DNA from: Pelecanus crispus
Lineage: Eukaryota > Chordata > Aves > Pelecaniformes > Pelecanidae
Direction: 5' to 3'
Assembly: GCF_030463565.1 (NCBI RefSeq)
Contig: NC_134643.1
Span: forward strand, 76,815,721 to 76,879,720
Length of the DNA: 64,000 nucleotides
Shown here piece by piece: positions 12,701-22,600 of this stretch. The translations under genes were made by a program, and so were the position numbers. The notes under the pieces were generated by a model. It ran no database searches, was not told the origin of the DNA, and was given only the letters and a program-made list of their open reading frames with translations. Every line of letters starts with the position of its first letter. Within the stretch, counting starts at the first letter, position 1.

Positions 12701-13330
12701 TTCACTGGTTTCCAGATTTCTGGAAAATATTTTAATCAATGTTATATTTTAAAACCTACTATTTGGGGTAAGTTTCCATCCTCCCACTTCAGCAGTTGTC
12801 CTCTGTTTTGCTAAAAAGCAACAAACTGTACAATTGTAGTCACAACCTTTCCCTGTCTCTATGACAAAAATGGCATTCTATTGTTAGCAGAGTGCTCCTT
12901 TCACCACTTGGACTTCACATGGAGGATAGCTAGTGACTGCCCTTCTGTTCCTTTCTGCTCTTGGTGACTGCCCCTCCACTGTGTGTGCTAAGTTTGCCTA
13001 TTCTTACTGTCAGAATATAGCTTTTCTCCCAGAGAGCTCATTTTGCTGTAGGTGCACAGCTACAGGCATTACCTCCTTTATGTCTGTAAACATAGACGCC
13101 TCCATGTGAATCACAGAGATCCACACTTAATCCTGGCAGGCCATAAATATAATGAATAGAGCCCTTTGCCCTCTAGCAATTATGAGCATTTGAAGGGATC
13201 AAAGTTTTTGGACTGTCTGTTGGATCTAACCTTTCCTAGGCACTTCCTATGCTTTTCCCTCACTAATAACAAAAAAGGAGGAATCTGGGATGGCACTATG
13301 TGAAAAAAGCTTCTTTAAGATATGCAAATT
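6788..13330. other. Intergenic region, middle part
   Basis: About 6.5 kb without a recognisable gene. Small oddities are an 18-bp tandem duplication at 8050-8084 (unit 'gtccttactatact...'), a doubled AATTACGAGAAAA at about 8390-8418, and poly(T)/poly(A) runs (for example 11201-11216). No CR1, LTR or conserved exon was recognised. Confidence 0.65.
8050..8084. repeat. 18-bp tandem duplication
   Basis: AGTCCTTACTATACT occurs twice head-to-tail, separated by 'gaa'. A simple local duplication with no evident function. Confidence 0.7.
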
Positions 13331-13379
13331 GGATAAAGTGAAATGTACTTTGAATATGAAGGAATACTAATATTCATAG
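13331..13379 (+). repeat. 49-bp direct repeat, copy A
   Basis: A block starting GGATAAAGTGAAATGTACTT recurs 880 bp downstream at 14211-14259 with 8 mismatches in 49 positions. It belongs to no repeat family I recognise. Confidence 0.8.
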
Positions 13380-13389
13380 TGCTATTCAG

Positions 13390-13500
13390 CACTTTTTATC
13401 AGATCGGAAACACTTAAAAAAGCCCATGAGTATTATCTCCCACCTGCGAAAGATGACTTACATGAGTTGCCCAGGTTCACCCAATGATGGTGTTGCCAGT
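13390..13500 (-). repeat. MIR-like ancient SINE remnant
   Basis: The order 'cccatgagtattatctccca', 'gatgacttacatgagttgccca' and 'ggttcac' follows the reverse-complemented MIR body (ccctatgagg...tattatcccca...gaggttaagtaacttgcccaaggtcac). This is the clearest of the MIR-like matches in the window. Such elements predate amniote divergence. Confidence 0.5.
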
Positions 13501-14125
13501 GCTTGTGAAATTATCTTGTGGTATCTGACGATTCTTTCAAACCCATTCTCCAAGGTTTAAGGGGTTATAACGTCTTTTATCAAATTCAAAAAGTTTAAGT
13601 ATCCTCTTATTACAAAAGCTGGAAAAACGTGACACCCAGGAACCTGAAAACCACAGACTATATAAAGAGCTTAAAAATTTTATTCTTACAACTTCAGTTC
13701 ATTGTTCTAAAATTATTTGCATAGGTTTTTGGCTTTTAAATGCCTAGGGAGAGCGATATGTCAGTGAGCCAGTGCCACTGTTTATCTGGGATCACTACTA
13801 GAGGTTTGTTTGCTTGTCATCCCTGGAGAAGTAACTGGCGTGGGCAGGTTGACTTCAGCATCTTGAATGAGGTTCAAAGGACTGTAGAGGACGGTGGTAC
13901 CCAGCTGGCAGTGACGATGGGGCCCACACACCTGCAAACCCCTACAGTTTCCCTCTGGGAAGCTGCAGCTTGTGGTAGTTACTCGTACTGAGAGCGAGCA
14001 GGCATGAGTTCCTCTGGCAGGGATCTCATTTTTGCTAAATAAAAGTTCATATGTATGACCTAACACTACAAACAAACCCACCGACAGTTCTGCTGCTGAG
14101 ATCCCCCAGTGCCCTGCCGGCCATC

Positions 14126-14210
14126 ACGGGAGTTGGTGCGGGCCGAGGGGCCGCCGCCGCCTGACATGGCGGCCGTCAGGTGGCGCCCCCTGGCGGCCGG
14201 CGGGCGGGGG
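14126..14210. promoter_or_regulatory. Short GC/CpG-rich island with CTCF-like and YY1-like motifs
   Basis: An abrupt stretch of G+C (many CpG) in otherwise AT-rich intergenic DNA. TGGCGCCCCCTGGCGGCCG at 14181-14199 matches the reverse form of the CTCF core (AGCGCCCCCTGGTGGCC) at nearly every position. ATGGCGGC at 14166-14173 matches the YY1 core. Position between LDHB and GYS2 fits an insulator or boundary, or a small unannotated promoter. The motif match is seen directly; function is inferred. Confidence 0.6.
14181..14199 (-). promoter_or_regulatory. CTCF-like binding motif
   Basis: Read on the minus strand this is CGGCCGCCAGGGGGCGCCA, close to the vertebrate CTCF consensus (GGCCACCAGGGGGCGCTA). 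The orientation given is that of the CCAGGGGGCGC core. Binding is not shown by sequence alone. Confidence 0.65.
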
Positions 14211-14259
14211 GGATAAAGTGAGATGTACTCTGAGTATGAAGGAATACTGATACCGGTAG
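14211..14259 (+). repeat. 49-bp direct repeat, copy B
   Basis: Second copy of the 13331 block. Relative to copy A, seven of eight differences are A-to-G or T-to-C and the eighth is C-to-G. The homology stops where the CR1 tail (AGAATCATAGAAT) begins. Confidence 0.8.
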
Positions 14260-14362
14260 AATCATAGAATCGTTTAGGTTGGAAAAGAACTTTAACATCA
14301 TCCAGTCCAACCATTAACCTAACACTACCAACTCCACCACTAAACCAATTAAGGGTAGAGTA
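14258..14362 (-). mobile_element. CR1 3'-end fragment
   Basis: AGAATCATAGAATCGTTTAGG and the following 'ccagtccaaccattaacct' and 'aaaccaattaagggtaga' match the 3' UTR of the 5466 and 59089 copies. It stops after about 100 bp, so it is a severely 5'-truncated insertion or a fragment. About 60 bp of unassigned sequence (14363-14422) separates it from the next CR1. Confidence 0.85.
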
Positions 14363-14422
14363 ATCATTTCATGTTTTCTGGCTTGGTGGCTGGATTATTT
14401 TTTAATGAAAGTAAAAACGAGG

Positions 14423-15653
14423 AATCATTAAGGATGGAAAGGATTCCTCAGATCATCAGTCCAACCATCAACCCACCACCACCATGCCCACTAAACCATG
14501 TCCCAAAGTGCCACGTCTACCCGTTTTTTGAACACTTCCAGGGATGGTGACTCCACCACCTCTCTGGGCAGCCTGGTCCAATGCTTGACTACCCTTTCCG
14601 TGAAGAAATTTTTCCTAATATCCAATCTAAACCTCCCCTGGTGCAGCTTAAGCCCATTTCCTCTCAGCCTATTGCTAACTACTTGGGAGAAGAGACCAAC
14701 ACCCACCTCACTACAACCTCCTTTCAGGTAGTTGTAGAGAGCGATAAGGTCTCCCCTCAGCCTCCTCTTCTCCAGGCTAAACAACCCCAGTTCTCTCAGC
14801 CACTCCTCATAAGACTTGTACTCCAGACCCTTCACCAGCTTCATTGCCGTTGCACCCCAGCAACTCAATGTTTTTCTTCTACTGAGGGGCCCAAAACTGG
14901 ACACAGTATTTGAGGTGCAACCTCACCAGTGCTGAGTACGGGGGGACAATCACCTCCCTGCTCCTGCTGGCCACACTATTTCTGATACAAGCCAGGATGC
15001 TGTTGGCCTTCTTGGCCACCTGGGCACATCGCTGGCTCATGTTCAGCCAGCTGTCAACCAACACCCCCAGGTCCTTTCATTTTCCACTGGGCAACTTTCC
15101 AGGCACTCTTCCCCAAGCCTGTAGTGCTTCATGGGGTTGTTGTGACCCAAGTGCAGGACCCGGCACTTAGCCTTGTTAAACCTCATACAGTTGGCCTCGG
15201 CCCATCGATCCAGCCTGTCCAGGTCCCTCTGCAGGGCCATCCTACCCTCAAGCAGATCGACACTCCCACCCAGTTTGGTGTCATCTGCAAACTTACCGAG
15301 GGCACACTCAATCCCCTCATCCAGATCATTGATAAAGATATTAAACAAAGCTGGCCCCAAAACTGAGCCCTGGGGAACACCGCTCGTGACCAACTGGATT
15401 TAACTCAACTCACCACAACTCTCTGGGCTCAGCTACCCAGCCAGTTTTTTACCCAGCAAAGAGTACACCTGCCTAGGCCATGAGCCGCCAGCTTCCTTAG
15501 GAGAATGCTGTGGGAGATGGTGTCAAAGGCTTTACTGAAGTCCAGGCAGATGACATCCACAGCCTTTCCCTCACCTACTAGGCGGGTCACCAGGTCATAG
15601 AAGGAGATCAGGTTGGTCAAGCAGGACCTCCCTTTCATGAACCCATGCTGGCT
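14423..15653 (-). mobile_element. CR1 LINE (older copy), 3' portion, split by an LTR
   Basis: A minus-strand CR1 with a degraded tail (AGGAATCATTAAGGATGGAA) followed by the 3' UTR and the RT C-terminal region. The coding frame is broken into pieces (14904-14491, 15064-14879, 15393-15043, 15659-15429) by indels, but [19 protein letters not shown] and YDLVTRLV...LDFSKAFD remain readable. Homology to the 59089 copy stops at 15653 inside 'catgctggct' and resumes at 17060, with a 1,406-bp LTR in between. Older than the 5466 and 59089 copies, judging by its frame breaks. Confidence 0.93.
15649..15653 (+). repeat. Target-site duplication, left copy (TGGCT)
   Basis: TGGCT directly precedes the LTR and is repeated directly after it at 17060-17064. 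Removing the insert plus one TGGCT restores the CR1 consensus order seen at 60376-60390. Confidence 0.9.
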
Positions 15654-15894
15654 TGTCACGAATGCAGGTTTGTGACTCCTGCTGATTATGTCAATTTACT
15701 ATGAATGAGTGACGTTACACAGTTTGATTTAGTAACAGAATTTACTTGTAGCAAATCACAGAATTTGATTGTAATATTTTTAATAGCACTCAATCATCAA
15801 TGATTAATAAAGTGATTAGACAAAATTGATCAAAACAGTGACTTAATTACAGATTCGAAGATGGCAAGGTTCACTCTATTACTACATGGAAGCG

Positions 15895-16325
15895 CATAAA
15901 GGGAAATTGAATTACACTGAGTTGGAATGATTCATAAAGGGATCGCATATATAGGGGATAAGGAGGACCCTCTGTTAAGTCACGAGGTTTAGAATAGACC
16001 CCCTTGCTTTCTAAACTGCTTCTCAGAGAGGAGCCTAGGTGCGGCTAGGTCTAATCTTAGTCTCAGACTTGGTCAACGGTTTATATGAATAAGGATAATA
16101 TATATATGTATATATGTATATCTAGCACATAGAAGAAGTGTATGAAGGAAATTGGGTTACACGAGAGAGAGAGGGAGGAATCGTATGTAGGAGATACGGA
16201 AACCCTCCCGTTGAGTTATGAGGTTCAGAATAGACCCCCTTGCTTTCTAAACTCCTTCTCAGAGAGGAGCCTAGGTGCGGCTGGGCCCACTCTTAGTCTC
16301 AGACTTGGTCATGGTTTATGAGAGT
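15895..16325. repeat. Internal tandem duplication within the LTR (period about 236 bp)
   Basis: Two copies of a module containing 'agaatagacccccttgcttt', 'gagaggagcctaggtgcggct' and 'cttagtctcagacttggtca', beginning at 15991 and 16227 for the first of these. The copies are diverged, so the duplication is not recent. Confidence 0.85.
16097..16123. repeat. AT-rich microsatellite (TATATATG-like)
   Basis: Alternating TA/TG run between the two LTR modules. Confidence 0.8.
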
Positions 16326-17023
16326 AATGCTATAAGAATAATGCAGCAGTATAAGACTCCCTTTGAAATTAAATCATACATCTACAGACTACTTAAATTG
16401 ATTCACAGATGCATACTCACAAATATGAATGTATATACGAAAATGGTATACCTGTTAAAAATTCCCCTCGAGTTTAGTGAAATACTCATGTCTAATGCCT
16501 TGGCATTTCTCAACGGGCAGGAGTAGAGCCTCAAGGAGTGAAGAATTTCAGCCTAGGCTCTGTTGTCAATCTTTGGCAATGGAGTTCTGGTTGCAGCAGA
16601 CTTTTGGAGTCTGCTAGTTTCGCTGACTCTGAGAGGTGTTTCTATCAGAGGGAGATGCTGGTGCAGCCCGCAGCAGTCCAGGAGAGGTCAAAGGGCCTCA
16701 CTTAGGACTGCTGTTTATAGGATTGTGAGATGATTGACTTTGATCACCAGTAAATTTCCATCCGAGCCACAATTTGGGTCAGTAGTTGCTGGAATTCCAG
16801 TAACGATGATACCATTCTGTTTCAAGGCTGTCAGGGGTAGCTGTTTGTTCTTGCTCCCCTTGTTAGCCATAATACAAAGATTTTGATAAGGACAGGGCCG
16901 CTCTCTGCTTCAGCCATGTAGGAGTTTCTAGTACAATTAAGGCATGCTTAACTGACTAACTTGCTACACAAAAGCGGCGGCCTGGAATTCCTGAGATTGT
17001 AAAGCCCGTTGAAGAGAAAGAGA

Positions 17024-17035
17024 GGGGGGGGGGGG
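17024..17035. repeat. Run of 12 G
   Basis: Poly(G) tract following GAGAAAGAGA near the right end of the LTR. On the minus strand it is a pyrimidine tract (C12 then TCTCTTTCTC), as polypurine/polypyrimidine stretches near LTR ends often are. Confidence 0.9.
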
Positions 17036-17059
17036 CAGGCAGCGGGATGCATCACCACA

Positions 17060-17117
17060 TGGCTGGGCCTGATCCCCTGGTTGACCTGCACATGCCTGTT
17101 GAGTGTACTAAAGATGA
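17060..17117 (-). mobile_element. CR1 LINE, 5' remainder after the LTR insertion
   Basis: TGGCTGGGCCTGATCCCCTGG then 'ttgacctgcacatgcctgtt' continues the CR1 at 14423-15653 exactly where it was interrupted. It ends near 17117, where the tail of another CR1 begins. Confidence 0.88.
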
Positions 17118-17124
17118 GTATGAG

Positions 17125-17316
17125 TAGAATCATAGAATGCTTTGGGTTGGAAGGGACCTCTAGAGATCATCTAGCCCAAACCCCCTGCAGCGAGCAGGGA
17201 CAGCTTTAACCAGATCAGGTTGCTCAGAGGCCCATCCAACCTGACCTGGAATGTTTCTGGGGATGGGGCCTCCACTACCTCTCTGGGCAACCTGTTCACC
17301 ACCCTCATTGTAAAAT
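17125..17316 (-). mobile_element. Short CR1 3' fragment (second subfamily)
   Basis: AGAATCATAGAATGCTTTGGG and 'ttggaagggacctctagaga' match the subfamily of the copies at 36336 and 44634, not that of its neighbour. Truncated after about 190 bp, with a 9-bp internal deletion ('cagggcttg') relative to those copies. It abuts the preceding CR1, so it landed at that element's edge or removed part of it. Confidence 0.88.
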
Positions 17317-19429
17317 TCATAAAATTCATAGTATTATGTGGGAAGCAGCTGCCAGCCTCTGGGCTTTAGGACCCTGTCTATAGGCCACAATTAGTGAGGC
17401 AGATTGTGGGCTAACCGCCCCTGCTGTCTTGTTTAAAATGTCTGGTTTTGCAGCGTATGTGTTGAGACAGGGCTGACAAAAGCCTCTGGGATTAGGATGG
17501 GCCTGTGGGCTGCTTTGTTCTTACCTTCTCCACTCCCCACCTGAGATGGCCTTTGTGAGACTGGCAGCTTTCAGCCTCACCCTCAGGGTTTCCAGGGAAA
17601 AGTGTGAAAATGAGACTCAGGCAGATTTGATGGTTCAGAAATTAAGTGAGCTTGAAATATTACTGTTTCTTCTTTTAAGTAACAAGATTTTTAACCTACA
17701 AGATGATATGGTTTCCTACCTACCCCAGGTAGTAAAAGTCACAGCTGCTCCAAAAATAATCATTCTCGGCCAGGCTTTTTGTCATAAACTGGTAAATAGG
17801 GCAACTCAAACTGCTAAGACAAAAAAACACCCAGCCAATAAAACCCTGAGCCCTTCCTTGGGCAGGCTGTAATGCCTTCCACTTAACCTGGAAGGGAAAC
17901 CGCTTTCCCCCAATGCACAGCGCAGCTGAGCCCGCCTGCCAGCTCCACTGGCTGGAAAGGCGAGGCAGCATTTGCTCTCACCTTTCCCATCTCTCCATGG
18001 TCCTAGCTGCTCCATCCCCTCTTGCCAGGCCCTTTGCTTAAACAGCTCTAATTCCTAACTTGGCAAAAAAGTTTTCTGCGTCCTTAGGTTAGTTTGGTGA
18101 ACTGTATCCATCAGCTCAGGGATGGGTCTGACTGCCATAAGTGCAGAGAGGGCATGGGAAGTCTAAGTGGAAGTGCAAGTCTTTTGGGGGATAGTTAGCC
18201 GTTAAAGTAGGCTCAGCTGTATTATATTATGTCTAAGAGATGTCTATGTGGATGGGTTGCCTGTCTTGTAAAGCAATTGCCTTGGACTGGTTTTGTCTTA
18301 AGTGAGCTCAGAGCCTTTCCCTCTTATGCTACTATGTAGTCCATGCCTGCTGGTGCAATGTTCCTCATCCCAGTGCCAGAGATGCCCTGGATCTCACCTG
18401 GAGATTTGCTCACTGCTGAACTGCAGATTTTGGGCAGGTTGTGCTCTAAGCTCAGAATCAGATTCAACATACACAGCTGTCCCAGAAGCAGTGGCTTCTC
18501 AACTAGATGCCATAAGCATATTCCAAGCAGGCAGCTGCTCTGTGGAGCTTTGAGGATGTCAGGTTCTGAGTTAGGGACCAACATCTCTGCAGACGTGTGT
18601 GCACCGCTCGCAGCATCCCAGCTCTGTGCTGGAGCAAGACGGGGCATACTGTTCCCTGACTTACTACTCACTAGTTTCCCTGGGCAGAGGACATGGGCCC
18701 AGAGGCCGGGAAAGACCTGTGGCATAGAAAAAGAGAAACCAGAAGGAAAATCAGGGACCAGGACCACAGGGAGGGCTGAAGTGCGTGCCAAAGTAGGCAT
18801 AGAGCATTTGTACCTCTGTTTGTAGAAGCTCTCAGGGCTGCAGGGTTGCTCAAGAGCAGAATGAAGCCAACAGCTTGTGCAGAGCCCTGGGGATGCAACT
18901 GGAGTTAATTGTGGAGGAAGGGTATGAGGTAAATTAGTGCTCATGGACTGATGAGCTGCACAAGACCAGGTAACAGTGTTTAACCTGACAAGTAATCTTA
19001 GAGGTGTCATGTAGAACAAGTCTATTAGCCTGGCTTGTATGTGGCCACTGGATACAGAAAGTCCATGGGTGTTAATGGGAGGGTGTATCTCGAGGGGAGG
19101 ACTCAGGGGCTGGACTCACATCAGGTGGTGAACTCAAAGTGTCCTCCCTGCTGGAGTTTGCTCAGGGGAGTGCTGAATTTACAACCGCTGAGTTTCAGTT
19201 CTTCCTGGGGTGATAGATACTGAATGCTGTGGCTGAGGAGCTCAAAACCATTTTTTACCTCCCTCTAAGAGAAGAAAAAGAAAGAGGCCTGGCGCCAAAA
19301 CAGTGAAGACCTTTCTCGGGTCAGTCTTAAATTCTTACCTCTGAGAGCAGCTGGTTCTCAAGCCCTGAGGATTTCACTGAGCCAATTTAATGCTGGTGGT
19401 CAGACAGTTTAAACCCATTAGCTCCCAGC
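17317..19429. other. Intergenic region immediately upstream of GYS2
   Basis: About 2.1 kb without a recognised gene. It includes a 228-codon ATG-initiated open frame on the minus strand (19010 to 18324) with no family resemblance, overlapped by a 160-codon frame on the plus strand. Slightly richer in GC than the surroundings. Probably holds GYS2 upstream regulatory DNA, but no motif is decisive. Confidence 0.6.
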
Positions 19430-19565
19430 TATCTGAATAAATTTTCTCCTTGGAGCCCAGAAGACTGGCAGACTGCTCCAACCAGAACTGCGGAGAACCA
19501 CCACATTAACTGGACATTTGCTAACTGTCGTGGCCTGTGTGGTGAGCGTTCAAGGGCTGAAGAAA
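19430..19565 (+). promoter_or_regulatory. Likely GYS2 core promoter and 5' UTR
   Basis: A TATA-like GAATAAATT at about 19435-19443 lies about 125 bp before the GYS2 start codon. No ATG occurs between it and 19566, so the 5' UTR would have no upstream ORF. The transcription start is not determinable from sequence, so the interval is approximate. Confidence 0.4.
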
Positions 19566-19686
19566 ATGCCACTGGCCAGATCGCTGTCCATGACTTCTCT
19601 TAACGGGCTTCCTCAATGGGAGGATGAAGACCTGCCGGTGGAGGATTTGTTGCTCTTTGAAGTTTCTTGGGAAGTTACCAACAAAG
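19566..19686 (+). CDS. GYS2: GYS2 exon 1 (residues 1-40, start codon)
   Basis: Start chosen at the first ATG of the frame, in good context (A at -3). It gives [18 protein letters not shown], aligning residue for residue with the mammalian GYS2 N-terminus (40 codons before the splice). Ser8 lies in an R-x-x-S setting (RSLS) and Ser11 follows. These correspond to the inhibitory phosphorylation sites 2 and 2a of the family. Lys40 begins the KVGG nucleotide-sugar loop, split by intron 1 after the first base of the Val codon. The donor AAAG|GTTTGT is weak at +3/+4. A frame continues upstream from 19566 without ATG and is not needed. Confidence 0.95.
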
Positions 19687-22600
19687 GTTTGTACAACACT
19701 CTCAGGAGTGGGTATTGCTGTTTTCGTGGGAGTGGGGGGAGGCGTGAAGGACTTGGACATGAAAGGCATTAAGGGGAGATTGGGGAAAAGTGGGCTGCAG
19801 AGCTACTGTACTGTTAGGAGTGAATGTGGCATCCGTGTGTAATCGTGCAGGCCGCGTGTGGGCTGCATCTGCTTGTGCTTGTGTGGGATGAGCATATAGT
19901 CAGGACGTCTGTGTGTCTTTACATGTTTCATCACCAGGGCTAGGATGTTTAAACAAACATCCAAGTGTTATGTCTGGGTGTGCAGATGTATGGATAGATA
20001 GATGTTGTTTTGTACATATTTATATTTTACCTTCCATGCAAATGCACTTGGGAATGTAATGCATGAAAATGAGCTGTAAAACAGACATCACATTCAGATC
20101 ACTTCAGCAGTCTCCCTCAGCCTTCTATAGCAGTGCGGAGAAGAGGCCAAATTTGAAATAGCTGCGTTGAAGCCACTGAACAAAAGCCAGATGTCAATGA
20201 CCAGCAGTCTTTATGTCAGCTGAAAGCCTTTTGGACTGGTCTTTACAAACACAAGTGGTGCCAGGCAGGGACTTCATGCTTTGTGCGTGTGTACAGACCG
20301 AAAATCTGTTCACTGCATGCAGCTTGTTTGGCAAAGTGCACGCTGGTTGTTATGTAAAGATCTTTCTGCCTTCATTTCTAATTCACTCATCAAATCATCC
20401 CCTTTCAGCTAGGTGTAGTTCACCAAGGGGGAACAGGCTCTGGTTTTGCCACAAAAGTGAGGTAGTATGAGTAAATGATTGACCTCATATGTCTTCTTGT
20501 CCTGGCAGATAAACAGAGACATTAGTCAGGAGAGGGGATCTGTAATCTGTTAAGATTTTAACTCTAAAGGGGAAATATGTGTGAGAGGAACAGATCATGC
20601 TAGGGTTTATCCCCATGGTGAAACTGGAATTACAATTCTGTGATAGCTTCTGGTATTTAATCTGCACTGCCGTGTAATTTTATGTTGCTCTTTTTAGGGT
20701 GGCAAGGAGTATCAATACACAGAGATAGTACAGAGTAGCTTTTGCACTTTGAATCCCTGTGGGCTTATTTTTTAGTAGCTTCAGTCAAGCTTTTTGAGTT
20801 AATTTACTACTGCCAGAACTTGGAGCATGCAGCATTTACTTTTGCAGTGTGCATGATAAGTAAAGCACTGGCAAGCAGATGGCAGCAGAAATCTAGCAAA
20901 TTCAGGTGTTCTCGCTAATGTCTCTGAACTCTATAGTATATATATTTTCTGGTCATCTGGACCCGCTGTTTATAGATGTCACACAATATGTTTAAGAAAA
21001 AGTAAAACACAGTTAGATTTATCTGTCTTTCTGTGTATGTACAAAATGCAGTGAATCATTTAATCATCCATGTAGCTCTTGTTGACTTACCTGAAGCCAA
21101 ATCAACTGACAGCTAAAATTTATTATTCTCACATTTTATGAGATAATTAATATTTATGAGAGTGGATATTTATTCAGTTAGTTTAAAAACAAGGCACTGT
21201 GAATTACACCACTTATCAAACCCATATATTCAAATGGGGCTGACTGAACTAGTCGTGGCAAACAATTTCTTCATTAGAACCAAATCTCTGTGCAGAGTTT
21301 CCATTAACCAACCTTGACTGGAAACATCTGTGCAAAAACTCTTTAATAAGCCTATTTCAGCTTATTTTTCTGGTGAATTCTTGATACTGAAGGTTTTTTT
21401 CTATATCTTCCAGGGAATTGAATGTCTCAGTCATGTGGTGGGATACTGTTCCCTGGTGACCTAATGTTTATAAACAATTTGGGAAATATTAGGGCACAGT
21501 GTTTCTTAGGAGAGAGAGTAGCTAACAAAATACAGGGAGAGTCATCACAGAAGATACAGACTTAGGAAATAATAGCTTACACTGTATATTTCCCGCCTCC
21601 TTTAGCAGAAGGAAGAACTTTATTTGACTAAGTAGGCTGACCCCACATAGATTAGTACTGCTAGGTGTTTCAGTGTTTTAGTTTTAATGTTGCTGTATAT
21701 GTTCCTAATATAGAGGACAAGATAAGCATTATCTGGGTTTAATGCCTGACAAGCTAATTTTGAGCATTTAACGGGAAGGTTTCTTCCTTTCTGGCAATGC
21801 AAAGTTCTGTCAGAGTAGTTCAGCATGAAGTTGGTTTGCACTGCTAAAGTGGTGTAAAGCTACTTCTGCCTACAGGAGAGAAGAGCTCATGTCTTTGTGT
21901 TAACTTTGTGCACATCACTAGGTGCTTGGCTATGGATACATTTCCTTGTTGACCACTGCTGCTTCTTAGTGGTTCCTCCATTTCTCTGTGGCAGTGTTAA
22001 TAAGGCTGAATGTCATCTTCCCTATGAGGAACATGCTACCAGAGCTCACAGATGGCTATCTATTCTAACAGCTGTGAACAGTGCCCCTTACAGGTGCTGA
22101 GCTGTTTTCTGAACCTCTTAAATATATTCTCCTTCAGAGTCTGAGGATGATGAAGGGGTCCTGCAAATTGGAGCACATCTGATTACGTAGCGTGAGAGGA
22201 TCTTCATGTGCCAGGCTGCCCATAAGGAGCAAGTGTTTACTGGGCTTTCTCTGATGGTGCTGGTTGGTACTTAGGCATGAGATGCAGCTGTAGGGAAGGA
22301 TGTGTCAGTTGTATGAATTCAGTGCTCAGAGACCTACAAGTATCCATTATTTCCAGAGTCTTATCACTTCTTTCTCAGCAGCTGGCACAGTGAAGGTGTC
22401 TTTCTTTTTTTTAAGGCCAGATAATTTAACACATGCTGTAACAAGGCAGAGCTTTCTATTTCTCCATGCTTCCTTTTTATATTCTCTGTCTTGGCTGCTG
22501 CCTGTGCTACGTGGCAACCTCTGACATATATGTTGGAAAGCACCAGCATCTCAGTTACTCTTCTTTCTCCTCTTCTCTGTCTGGAGCAAGCAAAGACAAG

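Larger units (their letters stand above)
15654..17059. mobile_element. Solo LTR of an endogenous retrovirus-type element
   Basis: A 1,406-bp insert beginning TGTCACGAATGCAGG and ending GCATCACCACA, i.e. TG...CA termini, flanked by a perfect 5-bp duplication (TGGCT) of the interrupted CR1. There are no gag, pol or env frames, so this is a solo LTR left by recombination, or a short non-autonomous LTR element. A 5-bp duplication is usual for ERVL-like and some other LTR groups. Orientation is uncertain. The minus strand has a TATA-like CCTATAAACAG at about 16708-16718 and would end ...CGTGACA, which I favour weakly. It holds a 236-bp-period internal duplication, an AT microsatellite and a run of 12 G near its right end. 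Confidence 0.85.

Noticed and set aside
15654..17059. Complete endogenous retrovirus
   Set aside because: No gag, pol or env frames and only one LTR-like unit bounded by the target duplication; a solo LTR explains it.
19518..19565. N-terminal extension of GYS2 upstream of ATG 19566
   Set aside because: The frame is open upstream but starts at TTG, not ATG, and the residues match nothing in the family; ATG 19566 aligns with the known N-terminus.
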